64,000 nt of DNA from Selenomonadaceae bacterium (GTDB taxonomy: Bacteria; Bacillota; Negativicutes; Selenomonadales; Selenomonadaceae). The notes under the pieces are model-generated. The model did not search any database and was not told where the DNA came from. It saw only the letters and a program-made list of their open reading frames with translations. Below, in pieces: positions 44,452-53,886 of this stretch. Numbering within the stretch: position 1 is the stretch's first letter; every line of letters begins with the position of its first letter. Position numbers and translations under genes: made by a program. Location of the stretch: the NCBI GenBank assembly GCA_017484005.1, contig JAFUTY010000051.1:32492-96491 (forward strand), in the 5' to 3' direction.

Positions 44452-45714
44452 ATGCAAGATGATATTTTGTTTGAAAATCAGCTCGCGTTCGTTCTGCCAG
44501 TCAAAAACGAATCGGAATACATCGAGGAGTGGCTCGAATATAATTACGCGATTGGTGTTGATAAATTCTACATCTACAACAATGAAAGCACCGATCGATC
44601 TGCATTGTTGAAAGTGTTGCAACCATGGATTGATAAAAAGATTGTTGATTTTGAGGATTATCCAGGGCGGGCGGCGCAACTTCCAATTTACAATGACGCG
44701 GTGAGACGTCATCGATTTGAATGTCGATACATGGGATTTCTTGATACAGATGAATTTATTTATATCAAGCAAGACAAGAATCTTCTCGAATTTACGCAAG
44801 AAATGATGGCTCGCGGCGAAACTCTTTCCGGATTCATTATGTTTTGGCGATGCTTTGGAACTGGTGGGCAGGAGAAAAAATTGCCTGGTGGAGTTATCGA
44901 GCGATTTATACATCGTAGCGATTTGGAATTTTTGGCGAACAAATTCACAAAGACGATTTTGAATCCGCGACGAATTCGAACTGTCGGAAATCCTCACTTT
45001 GCTCGATATTTTCCAAACGCGGTTTGTATGGAAGAAAATGGAAATTTTTCAGATCAGATGTCTGTGGAAACTGGCGAAGTCATTAATGTTCAAGTCAATC
45101 ACTATATGACAAAATCGAAAGAGGAATACATCAAAAAGCGTGAACGTGGTCGAGCTGACGCGATTGAAAAACATCTCGAAGAAGAATTCAAAGAGTATGA
45201 TCGCAATAACATCGAGGACACTGGTCTTCGCGACAAGTGGAGAATTATGAGACAAGATCCCAAAACTCCTCGAATGCAAAATGCAGATCCATCGATTCAC
45301 GATGCGCGAATGTCTCTCAACAATTTGCTCAAAATGCTTGAACCGGTTATCGAAGGAAATCCAACTGATGAATTTTTCCGTGGGCAAATTGAAAAATTCA
45401 CGACATGTTTTGGACTCGCGCGGAATTTACAAGGAATTTCGCAACAAGAACGAGATTATCTTGAAGATATTTCACTTGACGCAACATATCGAGCAATCAA
45501 TGCTGGCGTGATTCGAGCGTACAATATTTTTTTACTTCTGTACATGTTGCCGGAATTAATGACAACAAAATCGAAACGCGGTTGGGATTTGATTCGACTC
45601 TGTCAAGATTTGATTCCAAAACTCAAGCCGCTAACTCGTTCATACAATGAAATGGAGTGTTATGTTGATATGAGATTTTTTGAGCGTTTACTCGGAAATC
45701 TCAAACATGAATGA
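44452..45714 (+). CDS. Glycosyltransferase of the GT2/GT92-like group, copy 2 of 8
   Basis: A 420-residue paralogue of copy 1. It has P-V-K-N-E-S-E-Y-I-E-E-W-L-E, the D-T-D-E-F-I motif, a R-G-R-A-D segment after K-S-K-E-E-Y, and a helical C-terminus. ATG at 44452 after GGAGGAG. The last codons overlap the first ATG of copy 3, but that ATG is probably not the start used. Confidence 0.88.
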   Translation: MQDDILFENQLAFVLPVKNESEYIEEWLEYNYAIGVDKFYIYNNESTDRSALLKVLQPWIDKKIVDFEDYPGRAAQLPIYNDAVRRHRFECRYMGFLDTDEFIYIKQDKNLLEFTQEMMARGETLSGFIMFWRCFGTGGQEKKLPGGVIERFIHRSDLEFLANKFTKTILNPRRIRTVGNPHFARYFPNAVCMEENGNFSDQMSVETGEVINVQVNHYMTKSKEEYIKKRERGRADAIEKHLEEEFKEYDRNNIEDTGLRDKWRIMRQDPKTPRMQNADPSIHDARMSLNNLLKMLEPVIEGNPTDEFFRGQIEKFTTCFGLARNLQGISQQERDYLEDISLDATYRAINAGVIRAYNIFLLLYMLPELMTTKSKRGWDLIRLCQDLIPKLKPLTRSYNEMECYVDMRFFERLLGNLKHE

Positions 45715-45728
45715 AACGGGGCGATTCT

Positions 45729-46970
45729 ATGGAAGAGATTTTGTTCGAAAGCGAAATTGCTTGCGTGATGATCGCGAGAGATGAATCGCCGTACGTTCAA
45801 GAATGGCTCGAATATCATCACGGGCTCGGCGTTGATAAATTCTATATTTATGACAATAATAATTCACAACGCGAGAAAGAGATCTTCGAGGAAGTTTTGA
45901 TTCCGTGGGTTGATCATGGAATTGTCGAATTGATCGATTTTCCAGGGAATTTAGCTCAAATGCCGGCGTATGATGATGCGATTTTGAATCACCGATTTGA
46001 TTGTCGATACATGATTTTCATCGATGGCGACGAATTCATCGTTCCGAAAAATGGCGAGCGTCTCGAGGATATTTTGAATGAATATTTCAGCGCGGGAAAT
46101 AATATCGGCGGATTTGCGATCAATTGGAGACTTTTCGGCTCGAATGGACATGAAACTCAAACGAAAGATGGAGTGCTCGAGCGATTCACGATGCGGGCGG
46201 AAGAAGATTTTTTGCGGCATCGTGATATCAAAACTATAGTGAATCCACGACGAGTTAGATGTTTCACAAATCCACATTATGCAAGATATTTTGTCGGCTG
46301 TGGAGCGATTGACGAGCGAAAAGTTTCAGTTCCGCAGGGACAAAATCCTCAAGGCACGGTTGAGCGAATTCAAATCAATCATTATTATTTGAAATCGCGC
46401 GAGGAATTTTTCAAAAAACGTCAACGCGGGCGTGCAGATTTTCCAAAGAATTACAGTATCGAGCAATTCGAGGCGCAAGATCGCAATGTTATCGAGGATG
46501 TTGTAGCGAGAGATCTTTTTCCGCAACTCAAACAAATTTCAGAGATCAAATTTCAACGTTCGCGAAATGATGGAAGTCAGCGCGCATTAACTAATTTAAA
46601 TTTGATGCTCGCTCCAATTCTTCAAAATAATTCGTCAGGTGAAGATTTTTATGGACAAACTGAGAAATTTTTAGCATGTTTCGCCATTGCAAATAATTCG
46701 ACGAGTTTAAATGAGGATGCGCAGATCAAACTTAAGGAAATCGCGCTGGAATGTGTCAATCGAAGTTTGGAAGTCAGCGAGCTTGAGTCTTGGGATGCGC
46801 TATTGCTTTTCGATATGCTACCGGAAATCATTGCGACGCAGACGGAGGCCTCGGCGAAAATTCTCGGAGCGTGTAAAGAAGTTCTGCCGACAATGCTCGA
46901 AATTGCAAATGAAAATATCGATTGGGAAAGTTATCATTGGCTTTCATATTTTCAGCGTTTTTTGATGTGA
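45729..46970 (+). CDS. Glycosyltransferase of the GT2/GT92-like group, copy 3 of 8
   Basis: A 413-residue paralogue with A-R-D-E-S-P-Y-V-Q-E-W-L-E-Y at the nucleotide-binding start, I-D-G-D-E-F-I-V as metal motif and N-H-Y-Y-L-K-S-R-E-E-F-F-K-K-R-Q-R-G-R-A-D. I chose the ATG at 45729 after ACGGGGCG because the other copies start there in alignment; another ATG at 45711 overlaps copy 2. Confidence 0.87.
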   Translation: MEEILFESEIACVMIARDESPYVQEWLEYHHGLGVDKFYIYDNNNSQREKEIFEEVLIPWVDHGIVELIDFPGNLAQMPAYDDAILNHRFDCRYMIFIDGDEFIVPKNGERLEDILNEYFSAGNNIGGFAINWRLFGSNGHETQTKDGVLERFTMRAEEDFLRHRDIKTIVNPRRVRCFTNPHYARYFVGCGAIDERKVSVPQGQNPQGTVERIQINHYYLKSREEFFKKRQRGRADFPKNYSIEQFEAQDRNVIEDVVARDLFPQLKQISEIKFQRSRNDGSQRALTNLNLMLAPILQNNSSGEDFYGQTEKFLACFAIANNSTSLNEDAQIKLKEIALECVNRSLEVSELESWDALLLFDMLPEIIATQTEASAKILGACKEVLPTMLEIANENIDWESYHWLSYFQRFLM

Positions 46971-46979
46971 GGTGATAAT

Positions 46980-48218
46980 GTGAGAGATCGAATTCTCTTT
47001 GAACATGAGCTCGCGGTGGTTTCGATACTGCATAACGAGTCGCGATATGTTGGCGAATGGTTGGAGTATCATTATCGGCTCGGCGTGGATAAATTCTACA
47101 TCTATGATATTGAAAGTGAAGATCGGGCGGAACTTGTTCAGATTTTGAAACCATGGATTCAAGCGGGGATTGTGGATTATAACGATCAAAAAAGCATGGG
47201 AGAATTTCTGCAGATTCTTAGTGATGTTTCATTTTGGAAACGTTGCGATTGTCGATATCTTTGCATGCTGTCGGTCTATGAATTCATCTATTTGAAGGAA
47301 AATCGATCATTGCTTGAATTCATCGACGAGCATTTTTCGAGAAATATTGCGACGGCTTCGCTAGCGATAACGAGAATTCATTTTGGAAGTTCCGGAGAAG
47401 AATTTTATCGCGATGAAAGTGTTGTCGAGAGATTTACAAAACGTTCGAAACCGGATGTCTGGATGAACAATCGAGTAACTTCAATCATGAATCCGCGGCG
47501 AATTCGTTCAGTTGATCATGATGCTTTTGGAAAATATTATGGCGGTGCATTGGCATTCGATGAAAATCAAAATTGGATCAAATGGGAAACTACGCCAATC
47601 AAATCCACAGAGAAAATTCAAGTCAATTCATATTACACAAGATCAAAATCGGAATTCGAGGAGCTAGCTAGAAATCCTCATCCAAATCCCTATCGATATA
47701 GAAGTCCAGATGTCATTAAAGTTTTAGACACAGATGCTTTCGAGGATACAAGTTTTCGCGACTTCTATCGAAAATTCATGCGACTTCCGATGCCTAATAT
47801 TCGCGAACGAGGAGATCAAGTCATAGTCAACAATCTCCTCAAAATGCTCGAACCGACAATGAATCCACATGCGTCAGATAAAATTTTCGAAGGCAATGCA
47901 GAAATGTTCATGACATGTTTTCTACTAGCGTTGCGAAATCGACGAATTGACGAGCGAAAAATGCGAGCATTGGAACTTCTTGCGCTCGAATCGCTGTATC
48001 ATGCAATGACACTTCCGGATTTTAGAATGTGGGAAATTTTGTGGATCATTGATTCTTATCCGGAATTTATGCAGAGTGATTCCGAGCCGGCGAATAAAAT
48101 CATACGTGGAATCAAAGGATTAATGCATGAATTGATCCTCGATGTTGCATCGGCTGGGCGCGATTGGGAGGATTATATCGATTTGCTATATCGGCAAAAA
48201 TTATTCGATTTGATCTGA
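46980..48218 (+). CDS. Glycosyltransferase-like protein with degenerate metal motif, copy 4 of 8
   Basis: A 412-residue paralogue. The N-terminal domain keeps L-H-N-E-S-R-Y-V-G-E-W-L-E-Y-H-Y and D-K-F-Y-I-Y-D. The metal motif, D-x-D-E-F in all seven other copies, is S-V-Y-E-F here, so both aspartates are lost. The downstream H-Y/K-S-x-E-E-F segment is also altered (N-S-Y-Y-T-R-S-K-S-E-F). It may be inactive or have a regulatory or scaffold role. GTG at 46980 after GAGGTGA. Confidence 0.83.
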   Translation: MRDRILFEHELAVVSILHNESRYVGEWLEYHYRLGVDKFYIYDIESEDRAELVQILKPWIQAGIVDYNDQKSMGEFLQILSDVSFWKRCDCRYLCMLSVYEFIYLKENRSLLEFIDEHFSRNIATASLAITRIHFGSSGEEFYRDESVVERFTKRSKPDVWMNNRVTSIMNPRRIRSVDHDAFGKYYGGALAFDENQNWIKWETTPIKSTEKIQVNSYYTRSKSEFEELARNPHPNPYRYRSPDVIKVLDTDAFEDTSFRDFYRKFMRLPMPNIRERGDQVIVNNLLKMLEPTMNPHASDKIFEGNAEMFMTCFLLALRNRRIDERKMRALELLALESLYHAMTLPDFRMWEILWIIDSYPEFMQSDSEPANKIIRGIKGLMHELILDVASAGRDWEDYIDLLYRQKLFDLI

Positions 48219-48230
48219 GGAGAATTCGAT

Positions 48231-49421
48231 TTGGAAATTTTGTTCGAGCATGAAATTGCGATTGCTTTGATCGTGAAAAATGAGTCGCCATATATCGAGG
48301 AGTGGCTTGAATATCATTACAAAATCGGAATCGATAGATTCTACATCTATGACAATGATTCTGAAGATCGATCCGAACTCAAAAAAATTCTTGAGCCATG
48401 GATCGCGCAAAAAATTGTCGAATATGTTGAATTTCCTGGAAACAAATCGCAAATGATCGTATATGACGAAATAGTCTATCAGCATCGATTTGATTGTCGA
48501 TACATAGGATTCCTCGATGCAGATGAATTTCTCGTTCCGAAACAAAATAGATCTCTTCTCGAAATTGTTGATGAAATATTTAAATTGCCTCCTCCTCCCG
48601 AGAATTTGATCGCTGGATTCGGGATCAATTGGAGAATTTTTGGATCAAATGGACAGGATAGAAAAATCGATGGAGGAGTTCTCGAGCGTTTTACTTTGCG
48701 AAATCCAGATAGTCTCAAAGCAAATTTACATGTTAAGACGATTGTGAATCCGCGGCGAGTGTACTGGTATCTGCAACCACATAATCCGATTTATTATTCG
48801 AATTGTTTGTGTGTTAATGAAAACGGCAGAATAATTCAAAATCATGAGAATCTCGAAAATACGGCTGAAAAAATTCAAATCAATCATTATTTCACAAAAT
48901 CTCGTGAGGAGTTTGAGATAAAAAGATTGCGCGGGCGAGCTGATATCGGTAAACAGCGTCGGGCGGAAGAATTTGATATTTATCAGCATGACAAAATCAA
49001 TGACACATTGGCTCTCGAGATTTTCAATCGTCCGAGCTTTCGTCAAATAGATTTTCATGATGATGAATCGACAATTCAAGATTTGGAATCTATGCTCAAT
49101 GTTGATTCTGACAATCTCGAAAAATTTTTTACATGTTTTCATCGAGCTCGAGGATTGAAAGATTCCAAAATTCGCGAAGAATTTACATCGCTAGCCATAA
49201 ATAGAATTCTTCAGCCGCGGCGAGTGACAATTCCGGATTGTTATCTATTTGTAGATTCTGTCCCTGAAATTATTTCCGCCCGTCCAGAATTCAAAAAAGT
49301 ATTCATTCAAAACGAAATAATAATGTTAAAACAGCTTGAAGATATCATGCGCAAAAGGTCTAATTTGGCGGAATATATTCAGATTTGGCATCGTCGCGAA
49401 ATTCTGCAAGCGATCATTTGA
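48231..49421 (+). CDS. Glycosyltransferase of the GT2/GT92-like group, copy 5 of 8
   Basis: A 396-residue intact paralogue, close to copies 6-8. It has V-K-N-E-S-P-Y-I-E-E-W-L-E-Y, L-D-A-D-E-F-L-V-P-K and I-N-H-Y-F-T-K-S-R-E-E-F. The L-P-P-P-P-E-N linker near residue 122 is coded by CCT-CCT-CCT-CCC, so the C-run seen in copies 7 and 8 is broken and stable here. The C-terminal helical module carries F-T-C-F-H-R-A-R-G-L-K. TTG at 48231 after GAGGAG. Confidence 0.88.
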   Translation: MEILFEHEIAIALIVKNESPYIEEWLEYHYKIGIDRFYIYDNDSEDRSELKKILEPWIAQKIVEYVEFPGNKSQMIVYDEIVYQHRFDCRYIGFLDADEFLVPKQNRSLLEIVDEIFKLPPPPENLIAGFGINWRIFGSNGQDRKIDGGVLERFTLRNPDSLKANLHVKTIVNPRRVYWYLQPHNPIYYSNCLCVNENGRIIQNHENLENTAEKIQINHYFTKSREEFEIKRLRGRADIGKQRRAEEFDIYQHDKINDTLALEIFNRPSFRQIDFHDDESTIQDLESMLNVDSDNLEKFFTCFHRARGLKDSKIREEFTSLAINRILQPRRVTIPDCYLFVDSVPEIISARPEFKKVFIQNEIIMLKQLEDIMRKRSNLAEYIQIWHRREILQAII

Positions 49422-49433
49422 GGAGAATTCGAT

Positions 49434-50618
49434 TTGAAAATTTTGTTCGAGAGTGAAATTGCGATTGTTGCTTGTTTGAAAAATGAATCTCCATATATCG
49501 AGGAGTGGCTTGAATATCATTATCGAATCGGGATCGATAAGTTCTATCTTTATGACAATGATTCTGAGGATCGATCGGAACTCAAAAAAATTCTTGAGCC
49601 ATGGATCGCGCAAAAAATTGTCGAATATGTTGAATTTTATGGCGAGCTTGCACAAATTCCAGCGTACAATGACGCGATTCTCAAACATCGGTTCGACTGT
49701 CGATATCTTGCTTTCATCGATCTTGACGAATTCATCGTTCCGAAACATAATCAAGCCGTTCTCGATATAATCAATTCACTTTTTCAAACTCAAATCGATC
49801 CTCAAATGCGAATCGGTGGAATCGGAATCAATTGGAGAAATTTTGGATCGAATGGACAGGATCAGAAAATCGATGGAGGGGTGCTTGAGCGATTCACAAA
49901 ACGATCTCCGGATGATTTTGCACGGAATAAAGTTATCAAAACAATTTCAAATCCGCGTCGAGTCAAGGAAATTCATCGAGCGCACGATGCAATTTATTTT
50001 TTGAATTGTACTTGCGTCAATGAAAATGGAAATAAAATCTCGGAATTTGAGAATCCAGAAAATACAGTCGCAAAACTTCAAATCAATCATTATTTCACAA
50101 AGTCTCGCGAAGAATTCATGGCGAAAAAATCTCGAGGGCGAGCTGATTGTCAACTTCGATATCGAGATCAAACTTTCGACGATTATCAACACGACGAGAT
50201 TGAAGATCTGACAGCGTTGAAACTTTTCAATCAATTTTTTCGTTTTCATAACATAAATGACGATCAATCAACAATTCGTGATCTGAAATTGATGTTAGAA
50301 TCTGATTTGTCGATAGAAAAGCTACTCACATGTTTTCATCGAGCTAGAAAATTGAAAGATGAATCTAGGCGCGATGAATTCATCCAAAAATCGCTCGAGA
50401 AATTGATTCAAACTCCGCCAAAACATATTTCTGAACAATATCTACTCTTCGATTCGATGCCGGAAATTATTTCTGCAAAAACTCGATTTTCCGGAGAAAT
50501 TTTTAGAATCGCTGTGAAATTGCTAGAAAATCTCGAATTTATAATGCGAAAGAATCTTTGTTGGACTGAAATGATGGATCTTCGTCGCAAGAAAGATATG
50601 CTCAAATCATTTCTTTGA
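49434..50618 (+). CDS. Glycosyltransferase of the GT2/GT92-like group, copy 6 of 8
   Basis: A 394-residue intact paralogue. Its first 70 residues are almost the same as copy 5, even at DNA level (the 49440-49640 region mirrors 48240-48440), which points to recent duplication or gene conversion. The metal motif is I-D-L-D-E-F-I-V-P-K. In place of the Pro-rich linker it has T-Q-I-D-P-Q-M-R-I-G-G-I, so there is no C-run. TTG at 49434 after GAGGAG. Confidence 0.88.
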   Translation: MKILFESEIAIVACLKNESPYIEEWLEYHYRIGIDKFYLYDNDSEDRSELKKILEPWIAQKIVEYVEFYGELAQIPAYNDAILKHRFDCRYLAFIDLDEFIVPKHNQAVLDIINSLFQTQIDPQMRIGGIGINWRNFGSNGQDQKIDGGVLERFTKRSPDDFARNKVIKTISNPRRVKEIHRAHDAIYFLNCTCVNENGNKISEFENPENTVAKLQINHYFTKSREEFMAKKSRGRADCQLRYRDQTFDDYQHDEIEDLTALKLFNQFFRFHNINDDQSTIRDLKLMLESDLSIEKLLTCFHRARKLKDESRRDEFIQKSLEKLIQTPPKHISEQYLLFDSMPEIISAKTRFSGEIFRIAVKLLENLEFIMRKNLCWTEMMDLRRKKDMLKSFL

Positions 50619-50630
50619 GAGGAGTTTCAA

Positions 50631-51816
50631 ATGCAAATTTTATTCGAAAATGAAATTGCACTCGTTATCTGTGTGAAAAATGAATCTCCATATATCGGTG
50701 AATGGCTTGAATATCATCATCAAATCGGTGTTGATAAATTCTACGTTTATGACAATGATTCCGAGGATCGATCTGAATTGTTGCGAGTTTTAGATCCGTG
50801 GATTGAATCAAAAATTGTCGAGTATGTTGAATTTCCTGGAGCAATTGCGCAAGTTGCTTCTTATATGGACGCAGTTGAAAAACATCGATTTGATTGTCGA
50901 TACATGGGATTTTTCGATGCAGATGAGTTTTTAGTCCCGAAAAATAATCGATCATTAATCGATGTCATTGACGAGATATTTAAACTGCCCCCCCCCCCAG
51001 AAAAAAATCGCAGGTCTCGGAATTAACTGGAGGACATTCGGAGCGAATGGACAAGATAAAAAATTGCCAGGCGGAGTTATTGAAAGATTCACAAAGCGAG
51101 CTCCTGATGGATTTGGGAATAATCATCATGTGAAAACAATTACAAATCCACGTCGAGTAGCTCGAAGGGTAAATCCTCACAACGCGATCTACTATTTCAA
51201 CGATATCTGCGTTGATGAAAAAGGCTTAGAAGTTCCTCTCTATCAAAATCAAAGAAATACTGTTGAAAAAATACAAATAAATCACTATCAAACTAAATCG
51301 CGCGAAGAATACATGGCGAAATTATCTCGAGGACGCGCAACTATACATCAAAAGTATCCCGAACAAAAATTCTATGATTATCAACACGATGAGATCGAAG
51401 ATTTAGTGGCATTGAAGCTTTTTAATCAGTTTTTTCGTCTTCAAAAAATCAATTACGATGAATCAACGATTAGCGATTTGAAATCAATGCTCGCCGAAGA
51501 AAATCCCAATATTGAATTATTGTTGACATGTTTTCATCGTGCAAAAAACGTAAAAGCTCAATCTCAACGCGAGAAATTCGAATCTGAATCGCTAGAAAAG
51601 TTGTTGAAACTCAAAGAAGTTCAAAATGATGAAGCGCAATTATTTCTTGATACATTGCCGGAACTTTTGTCAAATCCAACGAAATATCGAAAGCAAATCA
51701 TCGAGCTTGGAATCAAGTTATTTCATAAGCTCGAAGGGATCACTCGCCAAAATTTGCAATATGTTGAGAATTTTGATTTTCAGCGGCGTCGTGAATTACT
51801 CGAATTGATTGAGTGA
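50631..51816 (+). CDS. Phase-variable glycosyltransferase, copy 7 of 8, out of frame at a C11 tract
   Basis: Two overlapping frames form one gene. The first (from ATG 50631, after AGAGGAG) covers V-K-N-E-S-P-Y-I-G-E-W-L and F-D-A-D-E-F-L-V-P-K and stops at 51026. The second continues with I-A-G-L-G-I-N-W and K-S-R-E-E-Y-M and ends at 51816. The break is a run of 11 C at 50988-50998. With 10 C the product would be 394 residues, with 13 C 395 residues, both in line with copies 5 and 6. With 11 C only a 131-residue fragment without the second half is made. Confidence 0.88.
50988..50998 (+). repeat. Poly-C tract (11 C) inside glycosyltransferase copy 7
   Basis: A homopolymer of 11 C codes for the Pro linker after D-E-I-F-K-L. 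The upstream frame and the downstream frame differ by one base, so 10 or 13 C restores the full gene. The flanks (ATATTTAAACTG before the run) match those of the tract in copy 8. Confidence 0.95.
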
Positions 51817-51829
51817 AAGGGAGATCAAT

Positions 51830-53604
51830 TTGGAAACTCTTTTTGAAAATGAAATTGCACTCGTTGTCTGTGTGAAAAATGAATCTCCGTATATTGGTGA
51901 ATGGCTTGAATATCATCATCAAATCGGTGTTGATAAGTTTTACATTTATGACAACGATTCCGAGGATCGAGCTGAACTTCAAAAAATTCTCGCGCCGTGG
52001 ATTGAATCAAATATCGTTGAGTACTCTGAAATTCCAGGGTCGGTTGTGCAGATCACTTCGTACATGGACGCTCTCGAGAAACATCGATTTGATTGTCGAT
52101 ATATGGGATTTTTAGACGCAGATGAATTCATCGTTCCAAAACAGAATCGCGAGTTGATCGATGTTATTGACGAGATATTTAAACTGCCCCCCCCCCCCGA
52201 ACAAAAATTGCAGGACTCGGAATCAACTGGAGATGTTTTGGATCAAATGGTCAGGATCGCAAGTTAGATGGTGGAGTGATCGAGCGATTCACAAAAAGAC
52301 CTCGGGATGGTTTTGGAGCTAATAATCATGTAAAAACAATTGTAAATCCACGCAGAGTAAATCAAAGAGTAAATCCTCACAACGCGATTTATTTCCTTGA
52401 TAATATTTCTGTCAATGAAAATGGAGAACCTGTGCCACTGTATTTTAATCCCCAAAATACAGTTGAAAAAATCCAACTCAATCATTACTTCACAAAATCG
52501 AAAGAGGAGTTTATAAAAAAAATTAATCGCGGAAAAGCAGATCAAGTTGGTAATAAAAGGAAACTCGATGAATTCGATGCATATCAGCGTGGTGAAGTTG
52601 AAGATCTGACAGCATTGAAATTGTTCAATCATTTTTTTCGGCTTCAAAAAATCAATTATGATCAATCAACAATTCGCGATTTAAAATTTATGCTCGCCGA
52701 AGAAGATCTAAATATCGAATTATTGTTGACATGTTTTCATCGAGCGCATGGTTTGAAAGATCAATCTCAACGCGAGAAATTTGAATCTGAATCGCTAGAA
52801 AAGTTGTTGAAAATCAAAGAAATTCAGATGGATGAAGCTCAATTATTCGTTGATTCACTTCCAGAACTTTTATTAACTTCAACGAATTATCGAGGGAAAA
52901 TTATCGCTCGTGGAATCGAATTGTTTGAAATGCTCGAGAATTTCATTCAACAAAAATCGAAGAGTGAGATTTGTCATGACGATGAATCTATAATTCACGA
53001 TTTACAATCTATGCTCGAGTCTGAACTCACAATCGAAAAAATATTGACATGTTTCCATCGGACTCAAGATTTGAAAGATCAATCGCAACGTAAGAAATTT
53101 GGATATACATTGATAGAGAAACTTTTGAGATTCCACAAAATTCCGATGGATGAAGCTCAATTGTTAGCCGATTCACTTCCAGAATTTTTATTAACTTCAT
53201 TGGATTATCAGCGACGTCGCAATTTACTTGAATCGCTAAATCGAGACGATGAATCCATGATCCACGATTTAGAATCTATGCTCGAATCTGAACTTACAAT
53301 CAAAGAAATATTGACCTGTTTTCATCGAGCTCAAGATTTGAAAGATCAATCGCAACGCGAAAAATTTGAATCTGTATTGCTAGAAAAATTATTGAAATTC
53401 AAAGAAATTCAGATAGATGATGCGCGATTATTTGTTGATTCACTTCCAAAACTTTTGTCAACTTCAACGAAGCATCGAGAGAAAATAATCGCTCGTGGAA
53501 TCGAATTATTTCATATGCTTGAAGATTTTCATCGACGAAAGGGACCATGTGTTGAGCAATTTGATTGCCAGCGACGTCGATATTTACTTGAATCACTGAA
53601 ATAA
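51830..53604 (+). CDS. Phase-variable glycosyltransferase, copy 8 of 8, out of frame at a C12 tract, with triple C-terminal module
   Basis: One gene in two frames. The first frame (TTG 51830, after AAGGGAG) holds V-K-N-E-S-P-Y-I-G-E-W-L and L-D-A-D-E-F-I-V-P-K and stops at 52267. The second holds K-I-A-G-L-G-I-N-W, K-S-K-E-E-F and the C-terminus. The break is at 12 C (52187-52198); 13 or 10 C gives an open frame, 591 residues with 13. The helical C-terminal module is present three times (about 52660-52970, 52977-53241, 53245-53601), each with D-D/Q-x-S-x-I-x-D-L and T-C-F-H-R-x-x-x-L-K-D-Q-S-Q-R. Other copies have one. Confidence 0.88.
52187..52198 (+). repeat. Poly-C tract (12 C) inside glycosyltransferase copy 8
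   Basis: A homopolymer of 12 C in the same linker position as in copy 7. Adding one C or removing two would restore the reading frame. The tract differs by one base from that in copy 7, as expected for independent slippage. Confidence 0.95.
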
Positions 53605-53655
53605 AAAAGATCCCTCAACCGATCTTTTTAGGATCGATCGGGGGATCTTTTTTTT
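53602..53655 (+). terminator. Rho-independent terminator after the glycosyltransferase array
   Basis: A long hairpin (AAAAAAGATCCCTC...CGATC with GATCGATCGGGGGATC) with T8. It closes the array. Confidence 0.9.
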
Positions 53656-53733
53656 GTGTGTAGAATTGAAATCGAAAAAGCGGTAAACTTACTCGGAATT
53701 TTTTCGAATTTATCTCGAAGGCAGGTGAGCTCG

Positions 53734-53886
53734 ATGGATGATCCTCCGCGATCAAAAATTTTTGGAAAGGAGCTCGCCTATGGTAGAAATTTTCAAATCT
53801 CAAACGAGCGGAACTCTCAAAACGCTGACAATCGAGACGCTCGAAAAAGGTTCATGGATCAATATGACAGATCCAACGCCGTATGA
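53734..53886 (+). CDS. Candidate leader ORF upstream of and overlapping corA
   Basis: An ATG at 53734, 5 bases after AGGTGA, opens a 50-codon frame that overlaps the corA start in another phase. The peptide starts M-D-D-P-P-R-S-K. Acidic residues followed by prolines at the N-terminus are the feature of the MgtL-type leader peptides that destabilise ribosomes at low magnesium. Since the downstream gene is a magnesium channel, a similar control is conceivable. It may equally be a chance frame. Confidence 0.3.
   Translation: MDDPPRSKIFGKELAYGRNFQISNERNSQNADNRDARKRFMDQYDRSNAV

Noticed and set aside
50962..51816. A separate gene starting at ATG 50962
   Set aside because: No ribosome site; its first residues are a frame artefact of the region around the C tract. 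It is the second half of glycosyltransferase copy 7.
52276..53604. A separate 442-codon gene
   Set aside because: It lacks the nucleotide-binding N-terminus and a proper start; it continues glycosyltransferase copy 8 past the C tract.
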